Shown: piece by piece, positions 1 to 5,275 of the stretch
Layout: every line of letters starts with the position of its first letter
How positions within the stretch are numbered: position 1 is the stretch's first letter
NCBI GenBank assembly: GCA_025455125.1
Contig: JALONE010000054.1
Location: 1-6,706, forward strand
Source: Bacteroidota bacterium
GTDB lineage: Bacteria; Bacteroidota; Ignavibacteria; UBA10030
Direction: 5' to 3'
DNA: 6,706 nucleotides
Position numbers and translations under genes: made by a program
Notes under the pieces: generated by a model
Database searches by the model: none
Told to the model about the DNA's origin: nothing
The model's input: only the letters and a program-made list of their open reading frames with translations

Positions 1-23
1 ACAGCCTCTCCGGTTCAAGAACA

Positions 24-58
24 GAAGCGCCCTGCGATGTTGCGGGGCGCTTTTTTTT
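24..58 (+). terminator. Rho-independent terminator of an upstream gene outside the window
   Basis: An 8-bp perfect stem AAGCGCCC (25-32) / GGGCGCTT (45-52) can be extended through a G-T pair and two more pairs (34-35 with 42-43) around a GATGTT loop. It runs directly into eight T residues (51-58). This is a classic intrinsic terminator for transcription entering from the left on the + strand. The gene it serves is not in the window. There is no T-tract on the other side, so it should act on the + strand only. Confidence 0.9.
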
Positions 59-93
59 CGGGGCATATTCCTCCTCCGCAACCCGTTTCCAGG

Positions 94-193
94 TTCGATC
101 TCCTCATGGTCATCCCCGCACCCCGCTGAAGCGGGATGCTAAGACAATAACAACCAAGCCTCCTGAAGGAGGCTCGTGCGGGATTTGAGGATC
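94..193 (+). repeat. REP-like structured repeat, copy 1
   Basis: This 100-bp unit is repeated at 235-334 with five mismatches. It contains hairpin 1, CCCGCT-GA-AGCGGG (122-135), and hairpin 2, GCCTCCT-GA-AGGAGGC (158-173). The pair is enclosed by an outer stem CCCGCAC (115-121) / GTGCGGG (176-182). A further outer pairing TCCTCA (101-106) / TGAGGA (186-191) is possible. The fold is a three-way junction, and both inner hairpins share a CTGAAG apex. All five differences between the copies lie outside the inner hairpins and the CCCGCAC/GTGCGGG stem. The location upstream of a Y1 transposase gene suggests a REP/RAYT-type non-autonomous element. Mobility is inferred, not shown; strand is assigned arbitrarily by transposase orientation. 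Confidence 0.85.
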
Positions 194-234
194 ACCCTAT
201 CCCGGCGGGATCCTCCCCTCATCCCAGTTCTCGA

Positions 235-334
235 TTCGATCTCCCCATGGTCTTCCCCGCACCCCGCTGAAGCGGGATGCTATGACAACGACAACCAAGC
301 CTCCTGAAGGAGGCTCGTGCGGGATTTGAGGATC
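235..334 (+). repeat. REP-like structured repeat, copy 2
   Basis: This is the second copy of the 100-bp repeat, offset 141 bp from the first and about 95% identical. Hairpin 1 is at 263-276, hairpin 2 at 299-314, and the outer stem at 256-262 / 317-323. The 41-bp spacer between the copies (194-234) is not repeated. It holds a tight palindrome ATCCCG-G-CGGGAT (199-211) and otherwise shows nothing I recognise. The copy ends about 58 bp upstream of the -35 box of the transposase gene. Confidence 0.85.
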
Positions 335-391
335 CATCCTCACCTGATGAGAATGCAACATACGCTCCCAACTATCGCAGTCGAATTCCCT

Positions 392-419
392 TTGAAGTTT
401 AACCGTCGCAGTGTATAAT
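392..419 (+). promoter_or_regulatory. Putative sigma70-type promoter of the IS200-like transposase
   Basis: TTGAAG (392-397) is followed by a 16-nt spacer and a perfect TATAAT (414-419). This predicts a transcription start near 426 and a leader of about 30 nt before the ATG at 456. The TATAAT overlaps the upstream in-frame GTG at 411, so that GTG would not be transcribed and is unlikely to be the start codon. Strength is judged only from the match to consensus. Confidence 0.65.
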
Positions 420-445
420 CTTCACATCAGAACACACATCTCATC

Positions 446-451
446 AGGGGG
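446..451 (+). promoter_or_regulatory. Ribosome binding site that decides the transposase start
   Basis: The purine run AGGGGG lies 4 nt upstream of ATG 456 and supports that ATG over the in-frame GTG at 411. The site overlaps the right arm of a 10-bp inverted repeat (343-352 / 439-448). Confidence 0.6.
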
Positions 452-455
452 ATCA

Positions 456-872
456 ATGGGGAAGGTACACTATCGAACATTCTATCATTTGGTATGGTCG
501 ACCAAGCATCGGCTGCCCTTGATCACTCCAAGAATAGAAACGGCCCTCAAGTCACACATGATATCGAAGCTGCGTTTACTTCAAGGTGAAGTCCTTGAAG
601 CCGGAATGCCCGATGATCATTGCCATCTCGTCGCAATGATACCGCCGTCTCATTCTGTCAGCACCGTCGTGGGACAGATCAAAGGTTCGAGCAGCCATTT
701 CCTGAATCATGGGTCTGGGTTAATCGAATACTTCGACTGGCAGGATGGCTTCGCCGCATTCACTGTCAGTGAAAAGGAACTCCCTCGGGTTATCGAGTAT
801 GTGAGGAATCAACGAAGACATCATCAATGCGGTGACATGCGAAACGAGCTCGAACTACCTATGTCTGATTGA
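456..872 (+). CDS. tnpA: IS200/IS605-like HUH (Y1) transposase, RAYT-type
   Basis: This is a single-strand DNA transposase of the Y1 HUH family (IS200/IS605 TnpA and REP-associated tyrosine transposases). Such enzymes bind small DNA hairpins, nick next to them and form a 5'-phosphotyrosine link. The 138-aa product shows the family's N-terminal strand HLVWSTKHR (11-19). The metal-binding HUH motif is H55-C56-H57 within MPDDHCHL. The helix VGQIKGSSS (72-80) and the stretch WQDGFAAFTVS (95-105) follow. The catalytic Tyr115 sits in IEYVRNQ, with Gln119 four residues later, the same Tyr/Gln spacing as in IS608 TnpA. All visible catalytic residues are present. The C-terminus after RRHH (120-123) is short, and the usual FEEE-like tail is not recognisable. 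GC over 481-780 is about 50% by hand count, below the neighbours, which hints at horizontal origin. No tnpB is present. The flanking structured repeats are the likely substrates. Confidence 0.92.
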   Translation: MGKVHYRTFYHLVWSTKHRLPLITPRIETALKSHMISKLRLLQGEVLEAGMPDDHCHLVAMIPPSHSVSTVVGQIKGSSSHFLNHGSGLIEYFDWQDGFAAFTVSEKELPRVIEYVRNQRRHHQCGDMRNELELPMSD

Positions 873-879
873 CCCAGAG

Positions 880-962
880 CCTCTCCGCAGCCCGATTTAT
901 CGGGCTTTGCGATGACGTTCGCTGGTTCGTAGGATGACGATTCATCGTCATCCGGGGATTTG
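880..962 (+). repeat. Diverged third REP-like copy downstream of the transposase
   Basis: This stretch follows the transposase stop codon within 8 bp and has the same order of parts as copies 1 and 2. CCGCA is followed by hairpin 1, AGCCCGAT-TT-ATCGGGCT (889-906). Then comes TTGCGATGAC, compared with ATGCTATGAC in copy 2. After a 15-nt linker comes hairpin 2, GGATGACGAT-TC-ATCGTCATCC (932-953, ten perfect pairs), and then GGGATTTG, which all three copies share. Bases 882-886 can pair with 954-958 (one G-T), recreating the outer stem. The stem sequences differ from copies 1 and 2, yet pairing is kept. Hairpin 1 is followed by TTT and might also end transposase transcription weakly. Confidence 0.65.
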
Positions 963-988
963 TCCAATAGCCGACTTCCTCGTATATT
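960..988 (+). promoter_or_regulatory. Putative promoter of the PstS-like lipoprotein gene
   Basis: TTGTCC (960-965), a 17-nt spacer and TATATT (983-988) match a sigma70-type promoter. The predicted start lies near 995, about 36 nt ahead of the ATG at 1031. The first three bases of the -35 box are the last bases of the GGGATTTG tail of the third repeat, so repeat and promoter overlap. This rests on consensus matching only. Confidence 0.45.
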
Positions 989-1030
989 CCCTTCGCGATT
1001 CGGAATGTATACATATTGAAAGCTGCGACC

Positions 1031-1957
1031 ATGCACCCGACTATCATCTGCTTTCTGCTCGTCGTGTCTTTTCTTCTGGTCTCCTGCCTCCCCGAAAAGA
1101 CCGAAACCCCCACGAAGGGGACGATCTTTCTGACCATTCCGGAATCCATCGAACCTGCGATGCGCGTTCAGGCGGAAGAGTTCCTGAAGATCTATGCCGT
1201 CAATGGGGCACATGTCGATATCCAGGTAGGTTCCACTGAACTGGCGGCTACGCGGTTCGTGTTGGATACAGCACGGCTCGCATTTCTGACACGTCGGTTG
1301 ACTCCGGCAGAGCAGGATCTGGTTCAAAAGACCGCCGGGCAGCTTATCGAATTAGCCGTCGCGTACGATGCCATCATCGCCGTCGTCCACTACAAGAACA
1401 AAACAGAGCAGGCGACGCTGGATGATCTGCGGAATATCCTGACGGGGAGGACGACTCGGTGGGAACAACTGTCGACCGGAGGGCCGATGCGCGGAGCCAT
1501 CACAACGATCTTCCAGGATTCGTCGGATGTCTCGGAATACCTGCGCGCACGGCTGAGCCTGTCCACACTGAAACCCAAGACAGCCATTCGAACGTCGTCG
1601 AGCCTGCAGACACTCCAACGCGTGATGGACTCTCCTGGTTCGATCGGGTTTGTGGGATTGGATTGGCTTGATTCAGCGAAGGTGCCGGCCAAAGCGCTGG
1701 AACTCGCGCAGACCCAGGCGGATGTCGATACGGCGTTTCAACCCCCCGTCGAACGCATCGGCAAGTTCTACCCGCCGCATCCAGCACACATCCACCGGAA
1801 TTTCTATCCGTTCAAACGGGGTATCTACATGTACTCGAAGTCGGTCCGCGGAGACATCGCGACCGGCTTCGGAACGTGGGTGGCAAACAAGGAAGGACAG
1901 AAACTGTTCCTTGCGCGAGGCATTGTGCCGGGGACGCAGCCGATACGGTTAAGATAA
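1031..1957 (+). CDS. PstS-like periplasmic binding lipoprotein
   Basis: The 308-aa product begins with a lipoprotein signal peptide: a hydrophobic core at residues 5-18 and the lipobox L16-V17-S18-C19. Leu follows the Cys, so there is no Asp +2 retention signal and outer-membrane anchoring is possible. The body resembles the PBP-like (PstS-type) domain. LAFLTRRLTPAEQ (83-95) matches the usual 'A-SRPLT-EE' segment. AYDAIIAVVH (111-120) and LDDLRNILTGRTTRW (130-144) match the 'YDGIAVVV ... L-dI-tGk-tnW' hallmark. GSIGFVGLDWL (203-213) matches the 'GaIGYvgl' hallmark. WVANKEGQKLFLARGIVP (283-300) matches the usual C-terminal helix. The 'SGT' ligand loop typical of phosphate binders is replaced by QDSSDVSEYL (162-171), so phosphate binding is uncertain. 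No pstCAB-like genes adjoin it. ATG 1031 is preferred over the in-frame TTG at 1016 because it gives a compact signal peptide and has GAAAG 8 nt upstream. Confidence 0.8.
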   Translation: MHPTIICFLLVVSFLLVSCLPEKTETPTKGTIFLTIPESIEPAMRVQAEEFLKIYAVNGAHVDIQVGSTELAATRFVLDTARLAFLTRRLTPAEQDLVQKTAGQLIELAVAYDAIIAVVHYKNKTEQATLDDLRNILTGRTTRWEQLSTGGPMRGAITTIFQDSSDVSEYLRARLSLSTLKPKTAIRTSSSLQTLQRVMDSPGSIGFVGLDWLDSAKVPAKALELAQTQADVDTAFQPPVERIGKFYPPHPAHIHRNFYPFKRGIYMYSKSVRGDIATGFGTWVANKEGQKLFLARGIVPGTQPIRLR

Positions 1958-1962
1958 GTCAG

Positions 1963-2031
1963 AAGTCAAAACTCAAAAGTCAAAAGGGTTGGCCGCGTAT
2001 TCCTTGGTCCAACCCTTTTGCGTTTTGACTT
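1963..2031. terminator. Bidirectional terminator between convergent genes
   Basis: A perfect 12-bp stem CAAAAGGGTTGG (1981-1992) / CCAACCCTTTTG (2009-2020) encloses a 16-nt loop. An outer, interrupted stem follows, including AAAA (1975-1978) with TTTT (2023-2026). On the + strand the stem ends in TTTTGCGTTTTGACTT. On the minus strand it ends in CCCTTTTGACTTTTGAGTTTTGAC. Both are T-rich, so it can stop the lipoprotein transcript from the left and the outer-membrane protein transcript from the right. Confidence 0.8.
1965..1985. repeat. Three tandem heptamers (GTCAAAA/CTCAAAA/GTCAAAA)
   Basis: Three consecutive 7-bp units, GTCAAAA, CTCAAAA and GTCAAAA, form the left arm region of the bidirectional terminator. 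Read on the minus strand they give TTTTGAC-TTTTGAG-TTTTGAC, a broken T-tract after the GC-containing stem. A single matching TTTTGACTT also occurs on the other arm (2023-2031). Confidence 0.7.
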
Positions 2032-2054
2032 ACGACTTCAGCTTCGGTTCTCTG

Positions 2055-5000
2055 TTAGAAATCCCCACCCAGCGAGAAGTAATAGATCGGCTTTGAGAAT
2101 CCCCCTCCCCAGCGAAACTGCCAGGCAATATCCATGCGGAGCGGGAAGCCGAAGAAGATGAGCCTCGTTCCAAGCCCGGTGCTCATCAGAAGGTCCTTCG
2201 TGACCGTGGAGCCGTCCGGGTCGATGCCGAATGCCTTCCATTTCCCCGCATCCGTCCACGCCGTGCCCGCATCGAAGAACGCCGTCCCGAGAATATTCTG
2301 GAATCCGATCGGAAGTCCCAGGATCAGATACCGGACGAGCGGAAAGCGGAATTCCATGTTCACCGCCGCAAAGTGCGTTCCATTCTGGCTGTTGTAATTG
2401 TACCCGCGCAGGGGGAACACCGGTGTCAGGAAAACGAAGTCTTCGGCGTTCTCGATCGGAATGTCACCCCGCTCGAAGATCCGGTTGATCCATCCCTCCG
2501 TCCCTCCGATAAAGAAACGCTGCGCATTGTCGCCGATGCTCGCTCCCGCTGTCAGGCGGTACGCGAACAGGAAGTCCTTCGCAACCTTGAGGTACTGCCG
2601 GTAGTCGCCGATCGCCGAGAGCATCTCCAATCCGTTCGAACCCATCTTCGGCGTGCCATACAACGTGCCGTAGAAGCGCGAACCATTGTTCGGTGCAAAC
2701 CATCCTCCCTGCCAGATCGAGTTATCCCGGACATAGGTCAAGGATGGGAGGAGGAATGAGCGGTCCTGCGCCGCATTCGTTGGATTGTCGAGATCTTCCC
2801 GCGTCAGATTGAGCCAGCTCGCCGACAGATCCAGACGGTTGAAGCGGTCGATCGGATAGGAGGCGATGGCCCCCGCACCCCAGATGCGGAAGCGATATAG
2901 CGTGTCGCCAATGAACAGGAACCGCGCACTGTGAAATCCGTTGAAGCCCCAGTCGATCCTCCCCGGAAGATAGAAATAGGACAAGGCGTAGTCGCTGTTC
3001 TTCAGGTCGAGTAGTAGGTTCGTCTGGAAGATGATCTGATGGTCGCCGAGCATGTCGCTGAAGGCCATCAAGGTCGTTCCTTCGAGACCGAAGAACGTAT
3101 TGTAGCTCGCGGTGCCATAGACCAGATCGGGCGTAAAGTTGAGCTTATACTTCCGCGGAACGTAATTCCCGTCCGCGTCTCGCGTGTTCACGAGCTCGAC
3201 CTGCGCAATGGGAGGGACCGCGTCGTTGGTATCCCGCATCGCTTCGGGCGAGAAGACGTAGCGCGTGTAATCCCCGCGTCTGGTGGAGCGGTCATGGGAT
3301 TCCGCGATCGTCGTGTCGGCTACGATGATGATGTCCGACTGAACAGCCGTCGACTCGGCCGATGCCTCCGTGTAGATCTCCCGGGGCTTCTCGGCCACCG
3401 GAAGCGACAACAGTCGCTTGACGTACTCGGTCGGCTCCAATTCCGTCACGCTCAGCCGCCGCTCGAAGGGACGCAGCAGAAGGAAGATGTCGAACCCCGC
3501 CTCGTTGAGAGAGGCAAACGCGACCTTCGATCCATCCCGCGACGTGGACAATTGATACACCCCGCTGATGGAATTCGTGATCGGAATGATCGTGCCGCTT
3601 TCCAGCGTCAACACGTACATGTTGTTGATGCCGTTCCGGTCGGAGATGAACAAGACCTGTTTTCCGTCGGGTGAAGGGACCGGCGAGGATTCATCGCTCA
3701 TCGGTGCGTCTGTCAAGCGCGTGATGCGTCCGGACGCCACGTCCACAGCGTACAGGTCGTTGGGTCCCATGTCGAAATCGCTCATGCGAAAATCGGGGGG
3801 GAGCATATCGCTGGACATGTACTGAAGGCGATCAGAGGCAAAAAAGATGGTCTTGCCGTCGGGCGCAAAGGCGGGGTCGCCGTCTGAGAAGATATCGTTC
3901 GTGACATTCTTCAGCGAGCGATCCTTCAGATTGTACACATAGATGTCCGATTGCGGCATCCGCACGCCCACGAACGCCAGCTGGTTCCCATCGGGAGACC
4001 AGTCGACCGAGTAAATGCCGTCAAGATCAAACGTCAGCTTCTCCGAATCGCCATCCTCGACATCGACGATCATCACGGCGTCACGCTCGCCGGCTTTCAC
4101 CGCCAGGGCAATGCGCTTGCCGTCGGGCGACCAGGTGATTCCCGGCGTCAGCAGTTTGAGCTCCTCGAAGTCCGCGGTCTTCTGCCCGCTCACGACCTTG
4201 TCGATGATCTCCCCGTCGACCGCGGACATGATGTAGACATCGAAGTAGTCGTCGCGATCCGAGATGAACGCGATCCGATCACCTTGCGGGGACAAGGTCG
4301 GACTCGTATTGTAGAAATTGGACTCTTTGACATGATTCGTGAGGCGCTTGTACGCGAAGTCGGCGGGATCCTCGCGCTTCGCCACATCGGGCCAGTAATA
4401 GACCTTCTGTTCCTTCTGCCATCGCTCCGACAACTCCTTCACGGACAAGCCGAGGGAGGCACGGAATCCCTGGTCGACGCTCCGCATGCTTTTGATGCGC
4501 CCGAGCAGTTCGGCAATTTTCTGTTCACCGTATTTGTTCGCGATGTAGTAGAACACCGACTGTCCGCCCCGATACGCGAAATATCCGCCGAGATACTCGA
4601 TCGGGGGAAGGTAATTGTGGACGGTCGCATCCCGGATGAACATGTCCGAGTTCGTATCCCACTTGAGCGCAGAGTATTCTGCCAGCCCTTCGCTCATCCA
4701 CATTGGAAGCTGGACCGGAGCGCGACTGGAAATAAGCGATTGGATCGTTCCGCCGTAGAACATGTCGTTCATGACGGCGTGCACCAATTCGTGGTGGATC
4801 ACGTGACGGAATTGTGCATAGCTTCCCTCAAATGGAACGACCACCCGGTTTTTGAAGAGCTCCGTGACCCCGCCCACCCCTTCTTCGAGATACACACTCA
4901 CGACGTTCGTTTGTTGAAATTCGTTGTGGGAGTTGTAGATGACGAGGGATACCCGATTGGTGATCTCATAGCGGAAGAGCGCGCGGATCGAATCGTATGC

Positions 5001-5195
5001 CGCCTCCGCCGCATTGGCCGCGAATTGTGCCAGCTCATACCCGTTCTGGGCAAAGTAAACGTCGAAATGGTCCGACTGAATGTACTGCCATTCAAAGTTC
5101 TTGTATTGAACCTTGTTCTTGCCGAAGACCGAATTCTGGGCACTTGCGGATGTCACCGCGGTCAGGATGAGCATCGCCACGAGCGCGCGTTTCAT
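2055..5195 (-). CDS. Secreted peptidase-MA-like / TolB-propeller / Omp85-barrel fusion protein
   Basis: This 1046-aa outer-membrane protein has three parts. A Sec signal peptide (1-19, cleavage after Ala17-Ser18-Ala19) leads into a gluzincin-type domain (about 30-275). That domain has the zinc motif H135-E136-L-V-H139 and a probable third ligand, Glu169, in SEGLAEY (168-174). Next comes a TolB/WD40-like propeller (about 290-575), with blade motifs of the SPDG-type near 302, 356, 400, 444, 508 and 552, several followed by ISDR/ASDR. A charged linker (about 576-680) connects to a beta-barrel (about 685-1046). The barrel has Omp85 hallmarks: LRGY (929-932), a following N-EFRFPL strand, FFDAGTAW (973-980) and a C-terminal Phe. 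No POTRA domains are seen. Zinc-peptidase activity is predicted from intact residues; the substrate is unknown, and a role in surface or protein processing or export is inference. The start is fixed by AAGGAG 7 nt upstream. It may be co-transcribed with the RNase R gene. Confidence 0.88.
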   Translation of the reverse strand: MKRALVAMLILTAVTSASAQNSVFGKNKVQYKNFEWQYIQSDHFDVYFAQNGYELAQFAANAAEAAYDSIRALFRYEITNRVSLVIYNSHNEFQQTNVVSVYLEEGVGGVTELFKNRVVVPFEGSYAQFRHVIHHELVHAVMNDMFYGGTIQSLISSRAPVQLPMWMSEGLAEYSALKWDTNSDMFIRDATVHNYLPPIEYLGGYFAYRGGQSVFYYIANKYGEQKIAELLGRIKSMRSVDQGFRASLGLSVKELSERWQKEQKVYYWPDVAKREDPADFAYKRLTNHVKESNFYNTSPTLSPQGDRIAFISDRDDYFDVYIMSAVDGEIIDKVVSGQKTADFEELKLLTPGITWSPDGKRIALAVKAGERDAVMIVDVEDGDSEKLTFDLDGIYSVDWSPDGNQLAFVGVRMPQSDIYVYNLKDRSLKNVTNDIFSDGDPAFAPDGKTIFFASDRLQYMSSDMLPPDFRMSDFDMGPNDLYAVDVASGRITRLTDAPMSDESSPVPSPDGKQVLFISDRNGINNMYVLTLESGTIIPITNSISGVYQLSTSRDGSKVAFASLNEAGFDIFLLLRPFERRLSVTELEPTEYVKRLLSLPVAEKPREIYTEASAESTAVQSDIIIVADTTIAESHDRSTRRGDYTRYVFSPEAMRDTNDAVPPIAQVELVNTRDADGNYVPRKYKLNFTPDLVYGTASYNTFFGLEGTTLMAFSDMLGDHQIIFQTNLLLDLKNSDYALSYFYLPGRIDWGFNGFHSARFLFIGDTLYRFRIWGAGAIASYPIDRFNRLDLSASWLNLTREDLDNPTNAAQDRSFLLPSLTYVRDNSIWQGGWFAPNNGSRFYGTLYGTPKMGSNGLEMLSAIGDYRQYLKVAKDFLFAYRLTAGASIGDNAQRFFIGGTEGWINRIFERGDIPIENAEDFVFLTPVFPLRGYNYNSQNGTHFAAVNMEFRFPLVRYLILGLPIGFQNILGTAFFDAGTAWTDAGKWKAFGIDPDGSTVTKDLLMSTGLGTRLIFFGFPLRMDIAWQFRWGGGFSKPIYYFSLGGDF

Positions 5196-5202
5196 GGATT
5201 GA

Positions 5203-5208
5203 CTCCTT
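5203..5208 (-). promoter_or_regulatory. Shine-Dalgarno of the peptidase-propeller-barrel gene
   Basis: On the minus strand AAGGAG lies 7 nt before the ATG at 5195-5193. This near-perfect site fixes the start at the beginning of the signal peptide. Confidence 0.8.
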
Positions 5209-5275
5209 CAGGGCAAAGCAAAAAGTTGAACCTCACTCTCAGAACACTCTACCGGCGGTGTGTGGTTACGAGACC

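Noticed and set aside
1..23. Possible tRNA 3' end (GGTTCAAG resembles a T-loop)
   Set aside because: No matching T-stem and no CCA or acceptor complement is visible in the window; the stretch simply precedes the terminator.
176..325. Small GTG-started frame behind the AGGAGG in repeat copy 1
   Set aside because: It is made of repeat and spacer sequence, its Shine-Dalgarno is locked in a hairpin, and no conserved peptide is apparent.
94..334. CRISPR array
   Set aside because: Only two long (100-bp) copies with internal hairpins and one 41-bp gap; no short repeats with regular spacers and no cas genes.
411..455. Upstream GTG start for the transposase
   Set aside because: The GTG overlaps the TATAAT box, so it would precede the predicted transcript start, and the added residues match nothing in the family. 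ATG 456 has its own Shine-Dalgarno.
1016..1030. TTG start for the lipoprotein, adding five residues
   Set aside because: ATG 1031 begins a compact lipoprotein signal peptide. TTG has no ribosome-binding site upstream.
934..1239. 101-codon + strand frame starting inside the third repeat
   Set aside because: Out of frame with the lipoprotein gene, whose signal peptide and binding-protein motifs are clear; the alternative product shows no motif.
824..1327. 167-codon minus-strand open frame across the transposase end and lipoprotein start
   Set aside because: It crosses the third structured repeat and overlaps two well-supported + strand genes; no family features.
3039..3674. 211-codon open frame on the + strand
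   Set aside because: Antisense shadow of the propeller/barrel linker region of the minus-strand gene; no recognisable motif and Arg-rich, low-information composition.
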